This document shows, one piece after another, positions 12,782-19,040 of a stretch of DNA of 21,887 nt. Position 1 is the first letter of the stretch; each line of letters opens with the position of its first letter. The notes below the pieces were generated by a model, which was not told the origin of the DNA, searched no databases, and saw only the letters and a program-made list of their open reading frames with translations. Source of the DNA: an uncultured Eubacteriales bacterium (GTDB taxonomy: Bacteria; Bacillota; Clostridia; Oscillospirales; Acutalibacteraceae); contig ONWY01000002.1 in the NCBI GenBank assembly GCA_900321665.1, forward strand, positions 1 to 21,887, written 5' to 3'. The translations under genes were made by a program, and so were the position numbers.

Positions 12782-12822
12782 AAAAAAGGGGCTGCGTTTT
12801 TTTCACAGCCCCTTATTTTTTT
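12782..12822. terminator. Bidirectional terminator after the sirtuin gene
   Basis: GGGGCTG (12788-12794) and CAGCCCC (12806-12812) are flanked by A6 on the left and T7 on the right. On the minus strand it closes the macrodomain-sirtuin transcript. Confidence 0.85.
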
Positions 12823-12907
12823 ATGGAGCAAAACGGAACGGGTGAAGGTGTTTCAAGGGACGGCTTTTTGTTATGTCCAATATGCATATTGAATATGCGT
12901 GTCTGTT

Positions 12908-13786
12908 TTACGGTCGATGAATCAAATCCTCCAGCGCTTTATCAATATCACAATCGAGTAGAATGGCTTGCTTTTCGATTTTCAGCGGTGCCGTGGCTTC
13001 GCCGAAGTTTAAGCAGGCATAGGTAGCGGCGGGATTTTGCGCGGTGTATTCCCAAAACGGGTATTTGATAATCACCGGGGTATTGGAGCCGACTCCCAGC
13101 TCCAAAAAGAGCACCTTCAAGCCCTGATGGCGGCGCAGAAAGTCTCCGTAGCGTTCATTTGCCCGGTGCCAGCCTGCGTCCTCCACAAAGCGGTTATCCA
13201 CACGCAGGTTGGTAGTCATCTCTCTGCCGCAGTGGGGGCATTTCGGGATAAGCTCGGTGGGGATTTTGCCACCCTCATCCGTCGCGCGCATCGCGGCAAT
13301 CAAATCTTCGTTATCAAAAGTTTCCTGCTTACAGGGCAGGGAGCATTGGAACAAGCCGTAATCCCCCTGGGTATAAAAGAGCCTGCTTTTATCAAACCCT
13401 GCGCGCTGAAAGCAGTGGTCTACATTGGTGGTGATAACAAAGTAATCCTTCTCGCCCACCAGCTGCAGCAGTTTTTCATAGGTGTTTTTCGGAATCGGGG
13501 TGTAGCGGTTGGCATAAATATTGCGCCACCAATAGCCCCAGCGCTCCTCTTTTGTCCGGTACGGGTAGAAGCCGCCGGAGTACATATCCTCAAAGCCGTA
13601 TTTTTCCTTAAAATGAGGGAAATAGCGCTCGAAACGCTCGCCGGAATACGTGTAGCCGGCAGCGGTAGAGAGCCCGGCGCCCGCGCCGATGACGACAGCA
13701 TCGGCCGCATCGAGTGCTGCCGCGAGTTTATTAATTTGTTGCGAGTAATCCTTCGTAGAGGCTTTTAGTAAAGTTGTCGAAAACAT
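12908..13786 (-). CDS. Class M sirtuin (SirTM), probable protein ADP-ribosyltransferase
   Basis: 292 residues. The Sir2 NAD-binding fold is clear: GAGAGLSTAAG at 34-44, TTNVD at 119-123, then FYTQGDYGLFQC. The usual catalytic His of deacetylase sirtuins is Gln140 here, a mark of the SirTM class, which ADP-ribosylates proteins instead of deacetylating them. A zinc site is formed by Cys148, Cys152, Cys183 and Cys186. The long insert RYFPHFKEKYGFEDMYSGGFYPY is also typical. The ATG at 13786 has AAGGTGAT upstream and lies inside the macrodomain gene, overlapping it by 56 bases, so translation is coupled. The upstream macrodomain would remove the modification. No GcvH-L or LplA2 lipoylation partner is present here. 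Confidence 0.92.
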   Translation of the reverse strand: MFSTTLLKASTKDYSQQINKLAAALDAADAVVIGAGAGLSTAAGYTYSGERFERYFPHFKEKYGFEDMYSGGFYPYRTKEERWGYWWRNIYANRYTPIPKNTYEKLLQLVGEKDYFVITTNVDHCFQRAGFDKSRLFYTQGDYGLFQCSLPCKQETFDNEDLIAAMRATDEGGKIPTELIPKCPHCGREMTTNLRVDNRFVEDAGWHRANERYGDFLRRHQGLKVLFLELGVGSNTPVIIKYPFWEYTAQNPAATYACLNFGEATAPLKIEKQAILLDCDIDKALEDLIHRP

Positions 13787-14504
13787 TGAATATCACCTTG
13801 ATTTCACTATTGTTTTTTTGTTGATAGGCTTTGACGGTTTCCACCGCGATGGCAGCCGCTTCTTTTTTCGGAAAGCCGAACACACCGGTGGAAATGGAGC
13901 AAAAGGCAATGCTGCCTAAGTGGTTTTTCTCGGCAAGCTCCAGGCACTGCTCGTAGCAGGAGGCTAAGAGCGCCTTGTGCCGTGCTCCGAGCGCGCCGTT
14001 TACAATCGGACCGACCGTGTGGAGCACATAGCGGCTCGGCAGGTTATATGCCGGCGTGATTTTTGCCTTGCCGGTGGCTTCGGGAGCACCCTGTGCGCGC
14101 ATAATTTCGGCACACTTTAAGCGCAGGCGCACCCCCGAAAAGGTGTGGATGGCATTGTCGATACACGCGTGACAGGGGCTGAAGCAGCCGAGCAGCTGTG
14201 CATTGGCGGCATTGACAATTGCATCGCTCGCCAGGGTTGTGATATCACCCTGCCACAGGTAAATATTCTTTTCTACCGGGGATAAATCCGCAAGCATAGT
14301 GATACCCCTTTGGTGGTGATAGCGCTGCAAAAAAGCATCCTCCGCTTCTAAATAGGATTTTGCTATCGGCTGCGGCTCGCGGAGGTTGACCAGCGAGCGG
14401 TACAGCCGAAAGGCGTCCTCAAAGGAAGCGGGAATCGCCGTGCCGCCATATGCGGGATTTTCATTTAATAAATAGGTAATTAATGCATCAAGCTGCCTTT
14501 TCAT
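13731..14504 (-). CDS. Zinc-containing macrodomain protein-ADP-ribose hydrolase
   Basis: 257 residues. The N-terminal helical region (about 1-75) is that of the Zn-macro group. The macrodomain shows LWQGDITTLASDAIVNAANAQLLG at about 83-106, the Cys/His zinc-binding CFSPCHACIDNAIH at about 107-120, LHTVGPIV, and the phosphate loop STGVFGFP at 205-212. Such proteins remove ADP-ribose attached by the partner SirTM sirtuin. I chose ATG 14504, with GAGGTGG five bases upstream; the ATG 27 bases earlier lies at the promoter -10. It is the first gene of a two-gene operon with the sirtuin. Signature residues are intact, so it should be active. Confidence 0.92.
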   Translation of the reverse strand: MKRQLDALITYLLNENPAYGGTAIPASFEDAFRLYRSLVNLREPQPIAKSYLEAEDAFLQRYHHQRGITMLADLSPVEKNIYLWQGDITTLASDAIVNAANAQLLGCFSPCHACIDNAIHTFSGVRLRLKCAEIMRAQGAPEATGKAKITPAYNLPSRYVLHTVGPIVNGALGARHKALLASCYEQCLELAEKNHLGSIAFCSISTGVFGFPKKEAAAIAVETVKAYQQKNNSEIKVIFNVFDNFTKSLYEGLLATN

Positions 14505-14533
14505 ATTGCCACCTCGCTTGTCGGTTTTCATCT

Positions 14534-14562
14534 ATTTTAGCAAAAAGCCGGCAAAAAATCAA
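14534..14562 (-). promoter_or_regulatory. Promoter of the macrodomain-sirtuin operon
   Basis: On the minus strand, TTGATT (14562-14557), a 17-base spacer and TAAAAT (14539-14534), with TGC before the -10 as an extended element. Confidence 0.75.
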
Positions 14563-14570
14563 TTTTGCCG
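14547..14570. promoter_or_regulatory. Perfect dyad centred on the -35 box; also terminator-like
   Basis: CGGCAAAA (14549-14556) and TTTTGCCG (14563-14570) flank exactly the six bases of the -35 hexamer. On the minus strand the same hairpin is followed by GCTTTTTG, so it could also terminate the upstream oxidoreductase transcript. An operator, a terminator, or both are possible. Confidence 0.55.
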
Positions 14571-14596
14571 ACAACTGAGCGGAACTTGAGCAGCAC

Positions 14597-15226
14597 TTAT
14601 TCGCTCACTACGGAGATGCGCTGCTTGAGATGCTTGCCTTTTTCCACCTCATCTATCATCGCAATCGCGTAATCGGCATAGCTGATAACGCTTTCGCCTG
14701 CCGCATTGAGCACGAGCTCCTCGCCTGCAAGGATGTATTTGCCGGTTCTTTCACCTTCTGCCTGAAAGTCGCCTGCAGGGCTGATATAGGTCCAATCGAC
14801 ATTGTCTACGGTTCTGAGATATTCCAACGCTTCGGCATGGGCTTTGACCACGGGTACGGCAGCTTCGGGGAAGGGAGTCACATCAAAGACCGTTTTGGTA
14901 TGCGATTTGTCTACAAACAAACTGCCTGCTCCGCCAACCACCAAGAGCCTTGTCGCACTGCCCGCTAAGAGCGCGCACAGCTTCTTGACAGCATCGGGAA
15001 CGATGTGCACGCTCTCCGCTGTCCAAGCGCCGGCGCAGTCGATGACTGCATCAAAGCCTGCCAAATCCTCTTTGGTTAAGTCAAGCAAATCTTTGTCGAC
15101 AAATTTTTCGGCACGGGTTCGGTTTTCTCCGCGCACAAAGGCAGTGACATCGAAACCCCTGTCGAGTGCTTCTTGTGTAATCAATTTTCCTGCTTTTCCG
15201 TTTGCACTGATGATTGCAATTTTCAT
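14597..15226 (-). CDS. NAD(P)-binding oxidoreductase, NmrA-like
   Basis: 209 residues of an atypical short-chain dehydrogenase fold. The N-terminal nucleotide loop is MKIAIISANGKAGKLITQEAL, with the second strand DVTAFVRGENRTRA giving Arg residues suited to NADPH. AVIDCAGAW ends the next strand; RLLVVGGAGSLFVD follows at about 93-106, and WTYISPAGDFQ at about 145-155 replaces a typical catalytic Tyr-x-x-x-Lys. Members such as YwnB-type proteins bind NAD(P)H and are often quinone- or redox-responsive. It is divergent from the HxlR regulator with a shared control region, the usual layout for this regulator and target. GGAGG lies eight bases before the ATG. Confidence 0.88.
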   Translation of the reverse strand: MKIAIISANGKAGKLITQEALDRGFDVTAFVRGENRTRAEKFVDKDLLDLTKEDLAGFDAVIDCAGAWTAESVHIVPDAVKKLCALLAGSATRLLVVGGAGSLFVDKSHTKTVFDVTPFPEAAVPVVKAHAEALEYLRTVDNVDWTYISPAGDFQAEGERTGKYILAGEELVLNAAGESVISYADYAIAMIDEVEKGKHLKQRISVVSE

Positions 15227-15288
15227 TTTTTATGCCTCCTTCATTTTGTGCTGTTAGGCAAATCTTAATCCGATTTTGCTCTCAGCTC

Positions 15289-15318
15289 TTGACTTTATTA
15301 TAGCCGCTGTAGTATACT
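15289..15318 (+). promoter_or_regulatory. Promoter of the HxlR-hydrolase operon
   Basis: TTGACT (15289-15294), an 18-base spacer and TATACT (15313-15318). A minus-strand -10, TATAAT (15302-15297), with a poor -35 (TTTATA, 15325-15320) overlaps it and would serve the divergent oxidoreductase gene. Confidence 0.7.
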
Positions 15319-15344
15319 TTATAAAGTAAGCACAATATTGTGCT
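15315..15344. promoter_or_regulatory. Two abutting perfect palindromes, probable HxlR operator
   Basis: TACTTTATAAAGTA (15315-15328) directly abuts AGCACAATATTGTGCT (15329-15344); each has perfect two-fold symmetry. The first overlaps the plus -10 and the minus -35, so one bound dimer would control both directions. Binding by the adjacent HxlR-type regulator is inferred. Confidence 0.6.
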
Positions 15345-15404
15345 GTAGGCACCAAAAAGTAACTATTATGTAGCGATAGGGAATTTTGAGGAGAAATATT
15401 TTAA

Positions 15405-15776
15405 ATGAATGAAACAATGGAACATCAAACCGGCAAAAAACTGCCACCCTGCCCGGTAGAAACGACCCTGATGCTCATCAGCAGCAAGTGGAAGATTTTA
15501 ATCATTCGAGACCTGCTCGGCGGCAAAAAGCGCTTCGGTGAATTAAAAAAATCCATCGGCTCCGTTTCGCAAAAGGTCTTGACAGCCAATTTGAGAGAAA
15601 TGGAGGCAGACGGCTTACTGACGCGGACAGTCTATGCCGAGGTACCGCCGCGGGTGGAATACGAGCTCAGCGCGCTCGGGCGCAGCCTGGAGCCCGTGCT
15701 CAAGAGCATGGAGCATTGGGGCGCCGATTATCAGGCATTGTTACGCGTAGAGAGTGCGCCAAACATATGCGAATAG
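15405..15776 (+). CDS. HxlR (DUF24) family winged-helix regulator
   Basis: 123 residues. The N-terminal segment PPCPVETTLMLISSKWKILIIRDLLGGKKRFGELKKSI is diagnostic for DUF24/HxlR, with the conserved Cys16 that senses quinones, aldehydes or hypochlorite by thiol modification in YodB/HypR-type members. The recognition region reads SVSQKVLTANLREMEADGLLTRTVYAEVPPRVEYELS. A second Cys lies next to the C-terminus. GAGGAG is 11 bases upstream of ATG 15405, a long but usable spacing. It is divergent from the NmrA-like gene and followed 13 bases later by an alpha/beta hydrolase, so it probably controls a small electrophile or redox stress response. Confidence 0.93.
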   Translation: MNETMEHQTGKKLPPCPVETTLMLISSKWKILIIRDLLGGKKRFGELKKSIGSVSQKVLTANLREMEADGLLTRTVYAEVPPRVEYELSALGRSLEPVLKSMEHWGADYQALLRVESAPNICE

Positions 15777-15789
15777 CGAGGAAGAGAGA

Positions 15790-16464
15790 ATGATACATTT
15801 ACATTTTGAAACCTGCGGAGAAGGGTATCCCTTGCTGCTGCTCCACGGCAACGGCGAGGATTTGACTTTTTTTAATAAGCAAATCAAAGCATTTTCGGCG
15901 CAGTATCAGGTTTATGCCATTGACACGCGCGGCCACGGTAAAAGCCCGCGCGGCGAGGGCACATTCAGCATTCGGCGCTTTGCGGAGGATTTGTATGATT
16001 TTATGCAGTGGCAGGGAATTGAAAAGGCGCACATTTTAGGCTTTTCGGATGGCGCCAATATCGCGATGTATTTTGCCTTGGCACATCCCGAGAAAATCGG
16101 CAAGCTGATTTTAAACGGCGGCAATCTTTACCCGAGCGGGCTGAAGGCATATTTCAACCTGCCGTGCCAAATCGGCTATCGGCTGTTGAAGCTACTGCCC
16201 GGAAAGAGCGGAGAGGTGCAGCATTTTTACGAGCTCTTGGCGCTGATGGCGCTCGAGCCTCAGATTGCGCCGCAGGCGCTTGGCAGTATTGATGTACCGA
16301 CCCTGGTGCTTGCCGGGAGCAGAGATATCGTTAAATTCGAGCACACCAGGCTCATTGCCAAGAGCCTGCCCTGTGCAAAAATCAAAATTTTAGAGGGCGG
16401 GCATTGCTTGGCAACGTCGCGCCCGAATGCATACAATCAGGTAATTCTTGACTTTTTGAAATAA
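15790..16464 (+). CDS. Alpha/beta hydrolase
   Basis: 224 residues with a complete catalytic set: the oxyanion loop LLLLHGNGEDLTFF near residue 16, IDTRGHGKSPRG near 47, the nucleophile elbow GFSDGAN (G-x-S-x-G) near 85, the acid Asp in LVLAGSRDIV near 178, and the His in LEGGHCLATSRP near 203. No signal peptide is present, so it acts in the cytoplasm; the substrate cannot be told. I chose ATG 15790, with GAGG eight bases upstream and alignment with the usual family start. A frame starting inside the regulator gene would be 12 residues longer. It is probably cotranscribed with the HxlR gene. Confidence 0.9.
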   Translation: MIHLHFETCGEGYPLLLLHGNGEDLTFFNKQIKAFSAQYQVYAIDTRGHGKSPRGEGTFSIRRFAEDLYDFMQWQGIEKAHILGFSDGANIAMYFALAHPEKIGKLILNGGNLYPSGLKAYFNLPCQIGYRLLKLLPGKSGEVQHFYELLALMALEPQIAPQALGSIDVPTLVLAGSRDIVKFEHTRLIAKSLPCAKIKILEGGHCLATSRPNAYNQVILDFLK

Positions 16465-16478
16465 TCTTTAGAAAGCTA

Positions 16479-16507
16479 TTGACAGTCAAATGAACCTATG
16501 ATATAAT
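16479..16507 (+). promoter_or_regulatory. Fully consensus promoter of the NfeD-stomatin operon
   Basis: TTGACA (16479-16484), 17 bases, TATAAT (16502-16507), with TGA as an extended -10. This is as strong a housekeeping promoter as the sequence can show. Confidence 0.9.
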
Positions 16508-16510
16508 CAA

Positions 16511-16534
16511 GTCAACCTTAGGGTTGGCTTTTTT
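16511..16534 (+). terminator. Terminator placed at the start of the NfeD transcript
   Basis: GTCAACC (16511-16517) and GGTTGGC (16522-16528) pair around a short loop and are followed by T6 (16529-16534). The hairpin begins four bases after the -10 box. It could end upstream hydrolase transcripts, or attenuate the new transcript from the promoter it overlaps. Confidence 0.8.
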
Positions 16535-16576
16535 GTTAGCAAAGACCGGTGTTAGGCGGTCTAAGGAGGTGAAATC

Positions 16577-17023
16577 ATGGCAAGAGCAGGTGTTTACATT
16601 CTTTGGGCGGCAGCAATTGTCATTTTTGCCGTGTTAGAGGGCGTTACCGTGCAGCTTGTTTCGGTTTGGTTTGTACTCGGCGCGATTGCGGCGCTGATTG
16701 CGGCGCTTTGCGGTGCAGGCTTTTATGTGCAAATCATTCTCTTTGCAGCGGTTTCTTTGGCAGCGCTTGCAGCAACAAGGCCGCTTGTGAAGAAATTTGT
16801 GCAACCGAAGGTGCGGCATTTGAATGCGAACCGATGTATCGGCGCCACCGGTGTGGTAACACAGCGCATTGATAATCTTGCCGCAACGGGGCAAATTAAG
16901 GTTAACGGAAGTATTTGGACTGCGCGCAGCGCGAGCGGTGAAGTGATAGAAAGCGGACAAACCGCGACCGTTGAGCGTATAGAAGGCGTGAAAGTGATTG
17001 TTCACAGCGCGCGAAAGGAGTAA
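16577..17023 (+). CDS. NfeD family membrane protein (short form)
   Basis: 148 residues. Three hydrophobic helices fill about residues 5-72 (VYILWAAAIVIFAVLEGV, VWFVLGAIAALIAAL, IILFAAVSLAALAA). A soluble NfeD C-terminal OB-like beta-barrel follows from about residue 84 (IGATGVVTQRIDNLAATGQIKVNGSIW) to the end (ATVERIEGVKVIVH). The short form lacks the N-terminal ClpP-like protease domain of long NfeD. Such proteins are almost always paired with stomatin/SPFH proteins and are thought to organise membrane microdomains with them. GGAGG lies before the ATG. The stomatin gene starts three bases after its stop. Confidence 0.93.
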   Translation: MARAGVYILWAAAIVIFAVLEGVTVQLVSVWFVLGAIAALIAALCGAGFYVQIILFAAVSLAALAATRPLVKKFVQPKVRHLNANRCIGATGVVTQRIDNLAATGQIKVNGSIWTARSASGEVIESGQTATVERIEGVKVIVHSARKE

Positions 17024-17026
17024 AGC

Positions 17027-17953
17027 ATGAATCCCATTATTATCATAGCAGCTTTTATCATCGTTATTATTGCAGGGTTAATTTTTGCCAATATCAAGGT
17101 GGTACCGCAATCGAAAGCTTATGTTTTGGAGCGCCTTGGCACCTATCATATGACTTGGCAAACAGGCTTACATTTGAAAATCCCCTTTATTGACAGGATT
17201 TCCAAAAAGGTTTCTTTAAAAGAGCAGGTGGTGGATTTTAAACCGCAGCCGGTGATTACAAAGGATAATGTTACCATGCAAATTGATACCGTGGTCTTTT
17301 TCCAAATTACCGATCCGAAGCTGTATTGCTACGGTGTGGAGAGCCCGCTAAGTGCGATTGAAAACCTCTCGGCGACTACCTTGCGCAACATTATCGGCGA
17401 GCTCGAGCTCGACTCCACGCTGACCTCGAGAGATACCATTAATGCGAAAATTCGCGTCATATTAGATGAAGCGACCGACCCTTGGGGTATCAAGGTAAAC
17501 CGAGTGGAGCTCAAAAACATTATCCCGCCGCGCGAGATTCAAGACGCAATGGAAAAGCAAATGAAAGCGGAGCGCGAGCGCAGAGAGGCGATTTTGCGCG
17601 CCGAGGGTGAGAAGCAATCGAGAATCTTAGTGGCAGAGGGGCATAAGGAATCCAAAATTTTGGAGGCGGAAGCGGAAAAGCAATCTGCCATTCTCCGCGC
17701 GGAAGCGGTGAAGGAAGCCAAAATCCGTGAGGCGGAGGGCGAGGCGGCAGCCATTGCCAAGGTGCAGTCCGCGCAAGCCGATGCCATCAAGCTGCTCAAT
17801 GAAGCAAATGCAGGCGAAGCCGTGCTGCGCATCAAGGCACTTGAAGCCTTCGCGAAGGCGGCGGACGGGCAGGCGACAAAGATTATTATCCCCTCCGAGA
17901 TTCAAGGCGCAGCAGGGCTTGCGCAGGGAATTATTGAGAGTGTGAAAAGCTGA
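17027..17953 (+). CDS. SPFH/Band 7 (stomatin, QmcA-type) protein
   Basis: 308 residues. One N-terminal membrane segment (about 3-21, IIIIAAFIIVIIAGLIFA) anchors the protein. The SPFH domain follows with VPQSKAYVLERLGTYHMTW, the turn GLHLKIPFIDRI, VDFKPQPVITKDNVTMQIDTVVFFQITDP and VELKNIIPPREIQDAMEKQMKAERERREAIL. A long Ala/Glu coiled coil (about 180-270) with repeated AEGE/AEAEKQ units and a short hydrophobic tail complete it. This is the classic bacterial stomatin partner of NfeD; members form large membrane rings and are linked to membrane protein quality control. Translation is tightly coupled to the NfeD gene, and a terminator follows. Confidence 0.94.
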   Translation: MNPIIIIAAFIIVIIAGLIFANIKVVPQSKAYVLERLGTYHMTWQTGLHLKIPFIDRISKKVSLKEQVVDFKPQPVITKDNVTMQIDTVVFFQITDPKLYCYGVESPLSAIENLSATTLRNIIGELELDSTLTSRDTINAKIRVILDEATDPWGIKVNRVELKNIIPPREIQDAMEKQMKAERERREAILRAEGEKQSRILVAEGHKESKILEAEAEKQSAILRAEAVKEAKIREAEGEAAAIAKVQSAQADAIKLLNEANAGEAVLRIKALEAFAKAADGQATKIIIPSEIQGAAGLAQGIIESVKS

Positions 17954-17983
17954 AAAAGCGAGCATGGTGCGTGCTGCTGATTG

Positions 17984-18023
17984 CAAAAAAACCTCTTGCG
18001 GTTTGATACCGCAAGAGGGTTTT
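17984..18023 (+). terminator. Intrinsic terminator of the NfeD-stomatin operon
   Basis: CCTCTTGCGG (17992-18001), a seven-base loop and CCGCAAGAGG (18009-18018), with A-rich and GTTTT flanks. Confidence 0.9.
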
Positions 18024-18117
18024 ATAGTATGGTATAAAGAAATCTTCGCCTTTGGAGGGTGGGGAGAATATGGAGAATATCGGAGAGTCGGGAATACCTG
18101 ATAGAATATATGGCTGT

Positions 18118-18148
18118 AAAAAAAGAGAGGGGTGCCCTCTCTCTTTTT
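18118..18148 (-). terminator. Terminator of the HAD hydrolase transcript
   Basis: GAGAGGG (18125-18131) and CCCTCTC (18135-18141) with A7 at 18118-18124, which gives U7 on the minus-strand RNA. Confidence 0.9.
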
Positions 18149-18962
18149 ACATATTCAAAAACATAAAGCTGTCTTGCACCAGGTGGCGGTCGACAATATC
18201 GCCGACACCGTTGAGAATTTCGGTCGGCTGGTAAGCATAGTCATTGGGTGTTTGTGCAGTGGAGACACCGGTGAGCACCATCACGGTATCAATGCCGCTT
18301 TCGGTGCCGGCGATAATATCCGTTTCCATATTATCGCCGATAACCACCGCTTCCGAAGAGTGGCAGCCGAGCAGCTTGATGCCGGTGCGCATCATCAGCG
18401 GGTTGGGCTTGCCGCAGAAGTATGCCTTTTTGCCGGTGGCAATCTCAATCGGGGCGATAATCGCGCCGCAAGCGGGGTAAATACCATCCTCAGTGTTGGC
18501 AGTGGTATCGGAATTAGTACCAATCAGCTTCGCGCCGCCCTCAACGAGGTTAACCGCTTGGGTAAGCGTTTCGAGCGAATAGGTCCTGCCCTCGCCGACA
18601 ACGACATAGTCGGGGTTGACATCATTCATGGTGATATCCGCATCGTAAAGCGCATTGAGCAGCCCTGCTTCGCCAATGGCAAATACCGAGCAGGCAGGTG
18701 TCTGCTTTTTCAGAAAATGCGCGGTCGCCAGCGCGCTGGTGTAGAAATGCTCCTCACCGACCTCTAAGCCCATGCGCTTTAATTTTTGGTGCAGCTCCCT
18801 GGGGGTTAGGTTAGAATTGTTGGTTAAAAAGAGGTATTCTTTTTTCTCTTTTTTAAGCCATTCAATAAATTCGGCGGCACCCGGCAAGATGTTGTTGCCG
18901 TGGTAAATCACACCGTCCATATCGCAAATAAAGCCTTTTTTCTCGGCAAAGTGAATACTCAA
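18147..18962 (-). CDS. HAD-IIA family phosphatase, NagD-like
   Basis: About 271 residues. HAD motif I is ICDMDGVIYHG near residue 13, with nucleophile Asp and acid Asp in DMD. Motif II is LFLTNNSNLTPRE near 47. The C2-type cap runs through GEGRTYSLETL. The Lys of GKPNPLMM and the final VIGDNMETDIIAG supply motifs III and IV. NagD-like enzymes dephosphorylate nucleotides or sugar phosphates; the substrate is unknown. The likely start is TTG 18962, nine bases after AAAGGA; a TTG eight codons earlier (18986) is the alternative and lacks a good site. It lies downstream of the aminotransferase but is separated from it by a probable terminator. Confidence 0.9.
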   Translation of the reverse strand: MSIHFAEKKGFICDMDGVIYHGNNILPGAAEFIEWLKKEKKEYLFLTNNSNLTPRELHQKLKRMGLEVGEEHFYTSALATAHFLKKQTPACSVFAIGEAGLLNALYDADITMNDVNPDYVVVGEGRTYSLETLTQAVNLVEGGAKLIGTNSDTTANTEDGIYPACGAIIAPIEIATGKKAYFCGKPNPLMMRTGIKLLGCHSSEAVVIGDNMETDIIAGTESGIDTVMVLTGVSTAQTPNDYAYQPTEILNGVGDIVDRHLVQDSFMFLNM

Positions 18963-18984
18963 AGCGAAAAATCCTTTCTTTTGC

Positions 18985-19014
18985 AAAAGCAGGGCACAAA
19001 AGAGATTGTGCCCT
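18985..19014 (-). terminator. Probable terminator of the aminotransferase transcript
   Basis: AGGGCACAA (18991-18999) and TTGTGCCCT (19006-19014) form a perfect nine-pair stem. On the minus strand it is followed by GCTTTTGC, a short U-tract. Confidence 0.65.
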
Positions 19015-19040
19015 TTGTTATTATTCTAATAGCTTTGTGC

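Noticed and set aside
12878..12891. 14-base palindrome CAATATGCATATTG downstream of the sirtuin gene
   Set aside because: Perfectly symmetric but AT-rich, isolated in a 3' region with no promoter or gene start, so it is probably chance.
13037..13768. Long plus-strand open frame of about 240 codons
   Set aside because: It mirrors the sirtuin gene, whose motifs are clear on the minus strand.
18132..18767. Long plus-strand open frame of about 210 codons
   Set aside because: It is antisense to the HAD phosphatase gene, has no ribosome site, and its sequence resembles no protein family.
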